Source: Bacillus sp. USDA818B3_A (GTDB lineage: Bacteria; Bacillota; Bacilli; Bacillales; Cytobacillaceae). From it: a stretch of DNA of 64,000 nt. Each line of letters starts with the position of its first letter. Within the stretch, counting starts at the first letter, position 1. Position numbers and translations under genes: made by a program. The notes below the pieces were generated by a model that did not search any database, was not told the DNA's origin, and saw only the letters and a program-made list of their open reading frames with translations. Below, piece by piece: positions 42,710 to 51,600 of the stretch. Location of the stretch: positions 47,754-111,753 of the forward strand of contig NZ_JAABNN010000018.1 in NCBI RefSeq assembly GCF_009928415.1, given 5' to 3'.

Positions 42710-43297
42710 TTAATCAGCTATATATTTAAAATATTTATATATCTTCTCAAGCTTCCTTCCATGGTTTCCCTTTGGACTTTCCATATTACCAAACTCAAAA
42801 AACTTCACTTTCTTGATTCCCACGAAATTAAATAAAGCACGTTTCATTAGAATTTTATGAGCATTATGCAGCCAGAGTAATGGATAGTGAGCAGGTCCCT
42901 TCATCGTTGATATACATACCACAGACCTTCCTTTCAAAAGCCCTTCTGGGAAGAGTCCTTTCTTGTCTTTATAAGCAAAATTGGAAGCAAATAGTTGATC
43001 GATATAACCCATTAGCATAGCAGGAGGTCTTCCCCACCATATTGGATAGATAAATACAATCTTGTCAGCCCATTTAATTTGATGTCTATACTTTTCAGTA
43101 CCCGGATCGATATGCATGTCACGTCTCTTTTTTTGTTCATTAAAGACCAGCAGAGGATTAAAGTTCTCTTCATATAAATCCAAGATTTGTAATTCTTTAA
43201 TGGCAGGATTTTCTTTACTGCCCTTAATCACTTTTTGCAAAAATTCGTAATTTAAACTTTGATGATTTGGATAGGTATAAATAACTAGCAGATTCAT
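42710..43297 (-). CDS. Flavodoxin-fold NAD(P)H oxidoreductase (NQO1/KefF family)
   Basis: 195 residues. N-terminal LLVIYTYPNHQSLNYEFLQKV is the FMN-phosphate region, and the segment KIVFIYPIWWGRPPAMLMGYIDQLF is the family hallmark. Reduces quinones or similar electrophiles with two electrons. Start ATG at 43295-43297 with GGGGTG immediately upstream. Divergent from a MarR gene, with two palindromes in between, one of them overlapping this gene's leader: it is the likely target of that regulator. Confidence 0.82.
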   Translation of the reverse strand: MNLLVIYTYPNHQSLNYEFLQKVIKGSKENPAIKELQILDLYEENFNPLLVFNEQKKRRDMHIDPGTEKYRHQIKWADKIVFIYPIWWGRPPAMLMGYIDQLFASNFAYKDKKGLFPEGLLKGRSVVCISTMKGPAHYPLLWLHNAHKILMKRALFNFVGIKKVKFFEFGNMESPKGNHGRKLEKIYKYFKYIAD

Positions 43298-43309
43298 ATC
43301 GCACCCCTT

Positions 43310-43327
43310 ACTTATCATCTGATAAGT
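43310..43327. promoter_or_regulatory. MarR-type operator palindrome A
   Basis: ACTTATCA-TC-TGATAAGT, a perfect 18-bp palindrome 13 bases before the oxidoreductase start codon. Confidence 0.68.
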
Positions 43328-43351
43328 AAATAGTAGCACCATTTTAGTTGT

Positions 43352-43365
43352 TTATCAATTGATAA
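43352..43365. promoter_or_regulatory. MarR-type operator palindrome B
   Basis: TTATCA-AT-TGATAA shares both half-sites with palindrome A; the centres are 40 bp apart. A further TTGATAAT half-site lies at 43373-43380. It is placed to control both divergent genes. Confidence 0.65.
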
Positions 43366-43415
43366 TTGTATTTTGATAATATTTTTGATATCTTCACAAT
43401 AAGAGGTGAAAGAAA

Positions 43416-43847
43416 TTGGACAAAAGAGAATTATTCTATAAACTTGTATCATTTACCGCATCTGTTCATCGTGTAACAAATGAATTAACAAAAGACGTGA
43501 AATCAGATTCCATTTCTCAAGTTCAATATAATATCCTTGAAAATATCGCGGTTGGTCACCCTGTGACACCAAGTGAAATTAACGATTGTCTTAATATGTC
43601 TATGCCAAACACGAGCCGTGAGCTTAGAAAGCTTATTGAAAAAGGTTTAATTGAAAAGATAACTGATACAGAAGATCGACGGAAACAATATATTCGTCTT
43701 TCGGATAATGGAAAAAAGATGATGAATGAAGCCTTTGCATCGATAGAATCTCGTTTTTTCGATCGAATACAAAATGCGTCGACAGAAGAGTTAAAGGAAA
43801 TTGAACATGCCATGGCTATACTTCAGGCAAAGGTATTTTCTCAATAA
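43416..43847 (+). CDS. MarR-family transcriptional regulator
   Basis: 143 residues with the winged-helix core VTPSEINDCLNMSMPNTSRELRKLIEKGLIEK and the wing DTEDRRKQYIRLSDNG. TTG start with AGGTG 8 bases upstream. Likely represses itself and the divergent flavodoxin-fold reductase through the TTATCANNTGATAA palindromes; the inducer is probably an electrophile such as a quinone (inference from similar systems). Confidence 0.85.
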   Translation: MDKRELFYKLVSFTASVHRVTNELTKDVKSDSISQVQYNILENIAVGHPVTPSEINDCLNMSMPNTSRELRKLIEKGLIEKITDTEDRRKQYIRLSDNGKKMMNEAFASIESRFFDRIQNASTEELKEIEHAMAILQAKVFSQ

Positions 43848-44019
43848 GGAAGAACGCCTTCCTCATTAGAGGTACTTTATAAGGATAAAGATGACTTCGG
43901 CTCCCTATTATTGTCCATATAAGATTTCAAGCTTTGTCCAAAAAAAAATTAGAAATTTCCCCCGTTAATCGGACATATAAATATAAGAGCTTAGAAACCT
44001 AGTTATAGGGGTGGAATAT

Positions 44020-44652
44020 ATGTATTTAAATACGGGGGCTCTGAACACTGATTCATTTACAAATACCGTATTTAAAGCATTTGCAACTGCAATAATCCCA
44101 AATACTCCACAGCATGATCTAAAGCTTGGTACCATACAATACTTTGGTGCATCTGATTTACTTATCCATGAATACATCATCTGGACACTAGACCATTCCA
44201 TATCCCTTATAAATAATACAAACTACTCATTATCAAGACAAACTGCAGAACTGCTAGAAATATCAGCCCATCAATTAGTTCTAAACAGTGGGAATTTACA
44301 ACCCCTTAACTTATATAAGATTCCTAATGAAGGAATTTTCTCAAGCCTATCACCCGAAGACCGTTTACGTTCTGTCACTCTTTTAGAACACCTTGCTGTC
44401 AAGCCTGCTGATATACCTTATCCTTTTAACCAAAATCCGCGTTTTATACTGCCTGTCATTGATCTCTTGAACAGGCTTGTTATGTTTGGTTTCTATTCCG
44501 AATGGTCCGGGTATGGCCGGACACGTTTATACCCGCCTAACTATCGTGAGTTAGAGGGATTTCCCATAAGTTGGATCCAAGTTAAATACCCTGGCCCATC
44601 TAAAGGTTATCACGCATTTCGGGGATACCTGGTCGATCAGTGTATAGAATAG
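44020..44652 (+). CDS. Gluconate 2-dehydrogenase subunit 3-like protein
   Basis: About 210 residues. Partner-type protein of membrane or peripheral GMC oxidoreductases, recognised from gene context and overall pattern (TNTVFKAFATAIIPNTPQHD at the N-terminus, FYSEWSGYGRTRLYPPNYRELEGFP near the C-terminus). The usual Tat signal is not visible. I choose the ATG at 44020, which has GGGGTGG 5 bases before it, over a GTG at 44011. The GMC gene starts 12 bases downstream. Confidence 0.65.
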   Translation: MYLNTGALNTDSFTNTVFKAFATAIIPNTPQHDLKLGTIQYFGASDLLIHEYIIWTLDHSISLINNTNYSLSRQTAELLEISAHQLVLNSGNLQPLNLYKIPNEGIFSSLSPEDRLRSVTLLEHLAVKPADIPYPFNQNPRFILPVIDLLNRLVMFGFYSEWSGYGRTRLYPPNYRELEGFPISWIQVKYPGPSKGYHAFRGYLVDQCIE

Positions 44653-44664
44653 GAGGCAGTTGCC

Positions 44665-46362
44665 ATGTGTCTTGATGCTGATGTAATTGTAATTGGTGCC
44701 GGCGGCGGCGGAGCGGTCATCGCCAAAGAACTTGGTGAAAAAGGGCTATCTGTATTACTTTTGGAAGCCGGGCCATGGTACGGAAACAATAAATGGCCTG
44801 AGCCCAACAAGAACCCTGGGGCTTTGAGCAGCTCAAGCGCAGCAGATTTGGATAAAAAAATTTTGGACGATTGTTTTACTGATTATGAAGAAGACATGAA
44901 CGATTTGGTGTCAGGAAAATTCCGCTGGGGACCGGCAGATAGAAATCAAAAGCCATGGTTTCGAGGCATTCAGCAGAAAGGATTTATCTGGCAGAATTCC
45001 GGAGTCGGCGGTACCACCCTTCAATATCTGGCAAACTCACCACGGGCCTATCCAAGTGCAGTAGACCAAGTTTGGCCCATTTCATATCGGGAAATGATTC
45101 CCTACTACGAAAAGGTTGAAGCGACTCTTCCAGTGAAACCTGCACCTATGACAGCAAAAGAAGAATTATTTTTTTATGGAGCAAAAAAAGCAGGCTGGTC
45201 CCTGTTAACGACTCAAAATGTGACAACTCCAGGATACCGTCCGCAGCCCAATGCCATTCTCCAGCCTGACCCTGAGATAAATAATCCTGCATTTGATTTC
45301 AATGAGCCTCATTTAGGATGTACGCTCAGAGGTCATTGTATCAATGGATGTAAAACAGGCCCTTCCATTGAAACTGTGGCAAAACGATCTACTTTAGTAA
45401 GTTATATACCACTTGCACTAAAGACAGGAAATGTCGAGATTCGACCAAACACCTTTGTCTCTAAGATTCTAACTGAGAATGATCCAGCTGGCGGGGTTAG
45501 AGCGAGCGGGGTAAAGATTAGGAACACATGGACAGCGGAAACAGCAGACATAAGAGCAAAAGTTATTGTTTCTGCAGCTGGTGTGATTGAAACGCCCCGC
45601 CTTTGGCTGAATTCGAAACTGCCAGAAAATCCTTGGGTGGGTAAAGGTTTGACGAACCATTGGTTTGATTGTATTACCGGTGTATTTGATGAGAGGGTTT
45701 TAAATAATCTTTTGGGTATTTCTGAGGGATTACCGTACATTGGACAAACTTCCGGGGCGCGATTTGACTACCCTGGGCTTGGGATGCTTTTGGCTTTTGG
45801 AACTAGCCCTGGTGCCTATTCAACCTTATTATACGGGTCAAGCCAATCAGGTTATGCCCTTTTTAATCCTGCCGCTCCATCAGTTTTTGAAGGAGTCCTT
45901 ACGGGTACAGCACTAAAGGAGGTCATGTCCGAGTATTCAAGAACTTTAAGTATTGCCGTAATCATTGGTGATGAGGCGAATCATAGGAATGGAATTTCTT
46001 TAGACCCCGTTCGATTGGATGTAAATGGCCATGTTCCCATCCTTACATATAAACCTAGTAAAAAGGATTATCCTAAAAGGGAATACTTGACTAGAATTGC
46101 AGCAGAAATTTTGAAAAAGGCCGGTGCCAAACAAATCATTCGCACAAACATGCCGCCAGGTGTATTTATTCATATGCACAGCACCATGCGGATTGGTTAT
46201 GTGACAGACACAAACTGCGAAGCACATCAGGTTAAAAGACTATTCATCGCGGATAACAGCGTCCTTTTCAATAGCCTTGGCGGACCTAACCCCACTCTTA
46301 CAACCCAAGCTTTAGCAACAAGGACCGCAGAAAAAATAGAAAATAAGTATTTTAGCAGTTAA
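44665..46362 (+). CDS. GMC-family FAD oxidoreductase
   Basis: 565 residues. FAD-binding VIVIGAGGGGAVIAKELGEKGLSVLLLEAG at the N-terminus; GVGGTTLQY region; and the C-terminal GMC signature with the catalytic HMHSTMRIG and FNSLGGPNPTLTTQALATRTAE. Four to five cysteines in the middle (GCTLRGHCINGCKTG) recall the large subunit of gluconate or sugar dehydrogenases. Substrate unknown. AGGAGG precedes the ATG; co-transcribed with the small subunit. Confidence 0.85.
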   Translation: MCLDADVIVIGAGGGGAVIAKELGEKGLSVLLLEAGPWYGNNKWPEPNKNPGALSSSSAADLDKKILDDCFTDYEEDMNDLVSGKFRWGPADRNQKPWFRGIQQKGFIWQNSGVGGTTLQYLANSPRAYPSAVDQVWPISYREMIPYYEKVEATLPVKPAPMTAKEELFFYGAKKAGWSLLTTQNVTTPGYRPQPNAILQPDPEINNPAFDFNEPHLGCTLRGHCINGCKTGPSIETVAKRSTLVSYIPLALKTGNVEIRPNTFVSKILTENDPAGGVRASGVKIRNTWTAETADIRAKVIVSAAGVIETPRLWLNSKLPENPWVGKGLTNHWFDCITGVFDERVLNNLLGISEGLPYIGQTSGARFDYPGLGMLLAFGTSPGAYSTLLYGSSQSGYALFNPAAPSVFEGVLTGTALKEVMSEYSRTLSIAVIIGDEANHRNGISLDPVRLDVNGHVPILTYKPSKKDYPKREYLTRIAAEILKKAGAKQIIRTNMPPGVFIHMHSTMRIGYVTDTNCEAHQVKRLFIADNSVLFNSLGGPNPTLTTQALATRTAEKIENKYFSS

Positions 46363-46444
46363 TAACCTGCGAAATGAAAATATTATGCCCAATGAACATT
46401 TATTACAATATCAGCAATGACCTATAGCAAAGCCTAAAAAATAA

Positions 46445-46475
46445 GGCAGCAAAGTTAAATTGCTGCCCCTTTTTT
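46445..46475 (+). terminator. Terminator after GMC oxidoreductase gene
   Basis: 8-bp stem GGCAGCAA/TTGCTGCC followed by CCTTTTTT. Confidence 0.8.
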
Positions 46476-46492
46476 GCTATCTTCCTATTAAC

Positions 46493-47455
46493 TTACTGAT
46501 TTAGAACCTGAGCAGAGCGCCATTTTTTTGAAATCTCCTCAATATGCCTAGGAGCAGTTCTGCAACATCCTCCTATGAGTCGTGCCCCTGCTTGATACCA
46601 TTCTTCGGATAGAGTGTCAAACGCTTTACATTGTTCCTCTCCATGCCATGTTTTTGTTTCTGGATTATAAGTTTCCCCAGAGTTCGGATAAACAAGAATA
46701 GGCTTCTTGGTATTCTCCCTAAACTTTTGAATCGCACCTGTAACCACATCAGTTGGTGCACAATTAAGTCCAATCGCGGCAATTTGTTCACTGTGCTCAA
46801 AAAAACTAGCACATTCAGCGAGCTTAGTCCCCTCACTAATCTCGTCTTCATTTTTCAAGGAAAAAGATAGCCAAGCATATGCTTCTGGAAATTCACTCAA
46901 CAATGAATTAAGTACACGCGCTTCCTGCAAGGATGGAATCGTTTCAAATGCTAATAGGTCTGCACCTGCTTCAATCAACGCGGAAATTCTAGGACGGTGA
47001 AACGCTGCTAACGTCTCATCAGAAACACCATAATTTCCTACATATTCAGAACCATCAGCAAGATATGCCCCATAAGGTCCAACAGAGGCAACAACCAATG
47101 GTTTGGGACGATTTTCTTCCGTATTTTCCTTCCAAAAATCATCTCTTGCTCTTTTTGCTAACAGCACCGTTTTCTTTATTAACTCCAGCGCTTCGTCGTC
47201 TTGAATTCCACGGGCAGCAAATCCCTCAATAGTAGCTTGATAGCTTGCCGTTATCGCACAATCGGCTCCAGCACGAAAATAATCCAAATGAACCTGATAA
47301 ATTAAATCTGGATTTTCTATTAGCACTCTTGCCGACCAAAGTGGGTCGGCCAAGTTACAACCGTGTGCCTCCAATTCTGTAGCTAAGGCCCCGTCAAGAA
47401 TCATAATAGAATGTTGAGATAAGATTGAATTAATTGGGTTGATTTTGTTGGACAT
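46493..47455 (-). CDS. mmuM: Homocysteine S-methyltransferase
   Basis: 320 residues, zinc-dependent enzyme that transfers the methyl of S-methylmethionine (or SAM) to homocysteine, forming methionine. Zinc ligands: Cys232 in GLNCAP and Cys297/Cys298 in GGCCRT. The start has GAGGGGTG upstream and overlaps the end of the permease gene by 26 bases. It pairs with an amino acid permease and sits under a SAM-I riboswitch. Confidence 0.92.
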   Translation of the reverse strand: MSNKINPINSILSQHSIMILDGALATELEAHGCNLADPLWSARVLIENPDLIYQVHLDYFRAGADCAITASYQATIEGFAARGIQDDEALELIKKTVLLAKRARDDFWKENTEENRPKPLVVASVGPYGAYLADGSEYVGNYGVSDETLAAFHRPRISALIEAGADLLAFETIPSLQEARVLNSLLSEFPEAYAWLSFSLKNEDEISEGTKLAECASFFEHSEQIAAIGLNCAPTDVVTGAIQKFRENTKKPILVYPNSGETYNPETKTWHGEEQCKAFDTLSEEWYQAGARLIGGCCRTAPRHIEEISKKWRSAQVLNQ

Positions 47456-48836
47456 ATTCTACACCCCTCTTCTTTACATTTTGTGTTAGATAATAACTAA
47501 CATAGCAAAATAAAATAAATGGAACCCCGCAATATAGAGCAATTCGTTGTGTGGGATCAAATGCGATTCCAACACATGATGCCAGGCACAGAATGAATGA
47601 TGCAATTGGTACGAGAGGATATAGTGGTGTACGATACACCAAGTCCTTTTCAGAGTTCCCCTCTTTTAAATATTGTCTTCTAAAAAAGAACTGTGACGCG
47701 CTAATGCTCATCCAAACTACAACCACTGCTAATCCAGAAATGGAAACTAACACGATATAAATCGTATCTGGTGCAACAATACTTGAGAGTAAGGCTAAAG
47801 CTCCGCCTGCCATACTGAAAATGACCGCATTAATTGGAACTCCTTTTGTTGTCATTTTTCTAAAGATCGGCGATATGGTTTTCTTGTCTGCTAGCGACCA
47901 AAGCATTCTAGAGGAGGCGTACAGGCCTGAGTTTGCTGCTGATAGAATAGCAGTCAGAATCACAAAGTTCATAATGTCCGCTGCATAAGGTACCCCTATT
48001 CGTTCAAGTACCGCAACAAATGGGCTCTCTAATACCCCAGCATCCGACATAGGTAATAACGTAGATAAAATAACAATCGTTCCGACAAAAAAGATAATCA
48101 ATCGCCACAAGGTGGTTCGAATCGCTTTCGGTATCGATTTCTCCGGATTCTCTGTTTCTCCTGCAGCAATTCCTATTAGTTCTGTTCCTGAAAACGCAAA
48201 ATTAACCGCAAGCATAGTCATTAAAATTCCAGTAACACCATGAGGGAATAAGCCTGCATTTGTAAAATTAGAGAATGGAGCTGAATTCGGATGAGACATT
48301 GGAAGTATCCCAGCAAGTGCGGCCGCACCTAAAACAATAAATAGTACAATAGCAATGACCTTTATCGAAGAAAACCAAAATTCGGACTCAGCGAAAAACT
48401 TGACGGTTAATACATTTAGTACAAAAATCAAAATGGCAAAGAAGGCACTCCAGACCCAGACATTGATAGATGGAAACCATCTCTGCATAAGTAAGCCCGC
48501 CGCAGTAAATTCTGAACCTAATGCAACGGTCCAAGTCAGCCAATACAACCAGGCTACAGTATACCCCGTCGCCGGTCCAATATATTTCGCAGCATAGCTA
48601 TGAAATGCCCCTGTTTCGGGCATATGTACGGAGAGTTCCCCCAAACAAAGCATAACAAGATAAACAACTAACGCTCCAATTAGATAGGATAAAATGGTAC
48701 CAAACGGACCTGCTTGTTGAATGGTGTAACCTGTACTTAGAAATAATCCAGTGCCTATTACCCCGCCAAGCGATAGCATAATTAAATGACGTGCGTGCAT
48801 CTTTCTTTGAAATTCTTGCCTGTTTTTATTCTCCAT
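47430..48836 (-). CDS. mmuP: S-methylmethionine permease (AAT family)
   Basis: 468 residues with 12 hydrophobic segments; APC/AAT permease signature near the N-terminus (MHARHLIMLSLGGVIGTGLFLSTGYTIQQAGP) and AGETENPEKSIPKA. The substrate S-methylmethionine is inferred from overlap with mmuM and SAM-riboswitch control, as in the B. subtilis ybgF-ybgG pair. Start ATG at 48834-48836 with AAGGAG 6 bases upstream. Confidence 0.88.
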   Translation of the reverse strand: MENKNRQEFQRKMHARHLIMLSLGGVIGTGLFLSTGYTIQQAGPFGTILSYLIGALVVYLVMLCLGELSVHMPETGAFHSYAAKYIGPATGYTVAWLYWLTWTVALGSEFTAAGLLMQRWFPSINVWVWSAFFAILIFVLNVLTVKFFAESEFWFSSIKVIAIVLFIVLGAAALAGILPMSHPNSAPFSNFTNAGLFPHGVTGILMTMLAVNFAFSGTELIGIAAGETENPEKSIPKAIRTTLWRLIIFFVGTIVILSTLLPMSDAGVLESPFVAVLERIGVPYAADIMNFVILTAILSAANSGLYASSRMLWSLADKKTISPIFRKMTTKGVPINAVIFSMAGGALALLSSIVAPDTIYIVLVSISGLAVVVVWMSISASQFFFRRQYLKEGNSEKDLVYRTPLYPLVPIASFILCLASCVGIAFDPTQRIALYCGVPFILFCYVSYYLTQNVKKRGVEYVQQNQPN

Positions 48837-48873
48837 ATTACACTCCTTTAGTTCTATCCAGGTAAAACAAAAA

Positions 48874-48892
48874 CGCACTCAAACGAGTGCGC
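48874..48892 (-). terminator. SAM-I riboswitch terminator
   Basis: Stem CGCACTC/GAGTGCG with TTTTTGTTTT after it on the minus strand; lies between aptamer and mmuP. Confidence 0.8.
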
Positions 48893-48912
48893 AGCTGACA
48901 AATAGAAACGAA

Positions 48913-49019
48913 TGCTCTCATCTATCAGGGTCTTCACCCACAGGAATTAGCACAGTGTCTCTGCAGACCTGTTGCTGAGGTTTCATCGGGCCAGTCCCTC
49001 CGCCTCTCTGGATAAGAAT
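48913..49019 (-). promoter_or_regulatory. SAM-I (S-box) riboswitch
   Basis: Minus-strand order of conserved S-box blocks: TTCTTATCCAGAGAGGCGGA, GGGACTGGCCCGATGAAACC, TCAGCAACAGG, GTGCTAATTCC, GATAGATGAGAG. SAM binding would favour the downstream terminator and shut off mmuP-mmuM. Confidence 0.96.
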
Positions 49020-49030
49020 ATTTTTTTACA

Positions 49031-49059
49031 ACCTTAACAAGCTATGTAAAAATTGTCAA
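49031..49059 (-). promoter_or_regulatory. mmuP-mmuM promoter
   Basis: Minus-strand TTGACA (49054-49059), 17-base spacer, TAAGGT (49031-49036), 12 bases before the aptamer. Confidence 0.5.
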
Positions 49060-49090
49060 TAATTAATTTTTAATAACATTGCTAATGTTT

Positions 49091-50053
49091 TTAAAGAATT
49101 TGGTTGATTTCCTCTATTGTTGGCAGTGAGGATATCGCGCCTTTTCCTGTGGTCGTAAGGGCACCGCTTGCATTGGAGAACGTAAGAATCTCTTGGTGGT
49201 GTTTACATAGAACTTCTTCTAAGTTTTTTTGACTGACGTTTTTTTCTAGCAGCTTGTATAAAAAGCCGCCAATGAAAGCATCTCCTGCACCGGTAGTATC
49301 CTGCACATTCACAGAGAACCCTGTTGATTGATAATGTTGTCCTCTCACAAATAGTTCTGCGCCTTGAGAACCTTTTGTAAAAATAACAGCATGTACGTCC
49401 CCAACGAATAAGGATTCAATCGCTTGTTCTACATCTTGAATCCCCGTAATGAACTCCAGCTCTTCATCAGATATCTTTACCAAGTGTGCCGCTGGGATAA
49501 ATTCCAGTATGGTTTTTCGGCATTCATCTGGTTTTTCCCAGAGCGGCAGCCGCACATTCGGATCAAAGCTGATCAGACTGCCCTTCGCCTTAGCTGAAGA
49601 AATAGCCTTGACATGTGCCTGTTTCATTGGACTTTCCACTAAATCTACAGAACAGAAGTGAAGAATATCGCCCTCACTAAACCACTTCTCCTCTATTTCA
49701 TTTTCATGTAACAAAAGGTCGGCAGATGGGTTGCGATAGAAAGAAAAATCCCGTTCACCATTCTCCTTTAGCGATACAAAGGCAAGCCCTGTATTTGCCT
49801 CACTAGTTCTTGAGATTTTATCTGTGTTCACCCCCGCCTGCTGCAGCTGCTCTAAAAGAAAATCACCAAACGCATCCTTGCCCAGCTTGGTAATCATCGA
49901 TGCCTTCCCGCCAAATTTCGCCACTGCTGCTGCCACATTTGCAGGAGCGCCTCCCGGGGCGCGCTCAAACCCATTTACATCCTTTAATGCTTTACCCTTT
50001 TGGAGAGGGATAAAATCAATTAGAACTTCCCCTATTGAACACAATGATTTCAA
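49091..50053 (-). CDS. scrK: Fructokinase (PfkB family) of the sucrose operon
   Basis: About 320 residues. PfkB signatures GGAPANVAAAVAKFGG (near 35-50) and DTTGAGDAFIGGFLY with the catalytic Asp. It phosphorylates the fructose released by sucrose-6-phosphate hydrolase. I prefer TTG at 50051-50053 as start (AGAGGTG 6 bases upstream); an in-frame GTG 9 bases earlier overlaps that site. Last gene of the regulator-PTS-hydrolase-kinase series. Confidence 0.85.
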   Translation of the reverse strand: MKSLCSIGEVLIDFIPLQKGKALKDVNGFERAPGGAPANVAAAVAKFGGKASMITKLGKDAFGDFLLEQLQQAGVNTDKISRTSEANTGLAFVSLKENGERDFSFYRNPSADLLLHENEIEEKWFSEGDILHFCSVDLVESPMKQAHVKAISSAKAKGSLISFDPNVRLPLWEKPDECRKTILEFIPAAHLVKISDEELEFITGIQDVEQAIESLFVGDVHAVIFTKGSQGAELFVRGQHYQSTGFSVNVQDTTGAGDAFIGGFLYKLLEKNVSQKNLEEVLCKHHQEILTFSNASGALTTTGKGAISSLPTIEEINQIL

Positions 50054-50074
50054 TTTCTTCACCTCTTGATTTTG

Positions 50075-51544
50075 TTAAATGTTCCATTTGCTAGCTTTGA
50101 ATAATGCTTTTCCGCCCTCTGCAAAGAAACGAATCTCCTTGCTGTCCGGCCCTGGAAAAATCCGGCTTGTAAATACCTCTTCCCCATCATTTATAAAGAT
50201 TTCAACTGAAGAAGTGTCCACAAAAAGGTGAAACTTTATCGCTTGAGTATCCATGACGCATTTTCTCACCGTTCCAAATGTTTCGCCAACAGGCTCTCCT
50301 GAGTTAGTACGATCTAAAATGATTTTTTTCTGTTTGGCATCATATTTGATGACTGTTTTTTCTTTTTCCCCGGCCCTGAATTCAACACCAACTACTTCAG
50401 CATCAAAATCCTCAAATTCACATACCATTTCAAAGGATGACCCGTTAAAATGTTCATAGACCTTTATCTCACAGTCGATCCTGTCTTTTATATCATACTG
50501 CTGTTTGCGAAGTCTTTGAAGCTCTTTTACAGGTTGCTGGATAAGTTTTTCACCACGGATCGATACTTCTCTTGGTAATGTTAAACAGTGAGCCCATCCA
50601 TTTTTATCGGATGGATAATCTATTTCCGGAAGCCCCATCCAGCCTACTAAGATTCTGCGGCCGTCTGGATCTAACATGGTTTGCGGGGCATAAAAATCAA
50701 ATCCTCTATCAAGCTCCTGAAATGCCCCATGAGTCAGGGTCTGGTTATTGAAATCAAGCTGACCGCCAATCACATATCCAGATTGATAAATATTTTGATA
50801 TTGATCCCCACTCGGGGTTAATCCTTGGGGAGAGAAAATCAATACACCTTGTTCCTGCAGTTCAAAATAGTCGGGACATTCCCACATATAGCCAAACGAG
50901 GTTAGGTTTGTCTGCACTTCTCCTTTGAATTTCCAATTAATTAGGTCGGCTGATTGATATAACACCACACAGCCGGTTTCGTTTTCCCGCTGTGCTCCGA
51001 TTACCGCGTAGAAGTCATTGCCTTTTTTCCAAACTTTCGGATCACGAAAATGATCCGTATAACCTTCTGGTACATCCAGTATAACAGGCTGGTCCCATTT
51101 GTTTATTTCCCCCGTTTGATCCATAATTGCCAGACACTGATAGGGATGCCGAACCCACTGCTCATCGCGTGTATTCCCTGTATAAAGTAAATACAATTTG
51201 CCGTCATGTTCAATAGCACTGCCTGAATAGGCGCCATGGCTGTCATAATCATGATCCGGCTCAATCCCAATCCCAGCATTCTCCCAATGTACCAAATCCT
51301 TTGACTTCGTGTGATACCAATATTTCAGACCATGAACAGGTCCTAGCGGGAACCATTGATAAAACAAATGATACTCCCCGTTATAATAAGAAAATCCATT
51401 AGGATCATTTAATAAACCTGTTTCCGGCTGTATATGATAGGTTTGACGCCATTGACAATCCCTAACCTGCAATTCTAATTGTAAGAGTTCTTCTTTGTCC
51501 GCCTCTTCTATTCGGCGATACCGCCGCTCTTTTGTCCAAATCAT
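50075..51544 (-). CDS. sacA: Sucrose-6-phosphate hydrolase, GH32
   Basis: 489 residues, intracellular, no signal peptide. Nucleophile Asp47 in LLNDPNG, transition-state Asp168 in HFRDPK, acid/base Glu222 in WECPD; C-terminal beta-sandwich. Cleaves sucrose-6-phosphate made by the PTS into glucose-6-phosphate and fructose. AAGGAG before ATG. It lies 56 bases after the EIIBC gene and 12 bases before scrK. Confidence 0.94.
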   Translation of the reverse strand: MIWTKERRYRRIEEADKEELLQLELQVRDCQWRQTYHIQPETGLLNDPNGFSYYNGEYHLFYQWFPLGPVHGLKYWYHTKSKDLVHWENAGIGIEPDHDYDSHGAYSGSAIEHDGKLYLLYTGNTRDEQWVRHPYQCLAIMDQTGEINKWDQPVILDVPEGYTDHFRDPKVWKKGNDFYAVIGAQRENETGCVVLYQSADLINWKFKGEVQTNLTSFGYMWECPDYFELQEQGVLIFSPQGLTPSGDQYQNIYQSGYVIGGQLDFNNQTLTHGAFQELDRGFDFYAPQTMLDPDGRRILVGWMGLPEIDYPSDKNGWAHCLTLPREVSIRGEKLIQQPVKELQRLRKQQYDIKDRIDCEIKVYEHFNGSSFEMVCEFEDFDAEVVGVEFRAGEKEKTVIKYDAKQKKIILDRTNSGEPVGETFGTVRKCVMDTQAIKFHLFVDTSSVEIFINDGEEVFTSRIFPGPDSKEIRFFAEGGKALFKASKWNI

Positions 51545-51600
51545 GATTGTTTACTCCTTAAGAAAGAAAGGAGAATCTAGTGATTCCCCCCTTTTATTGA

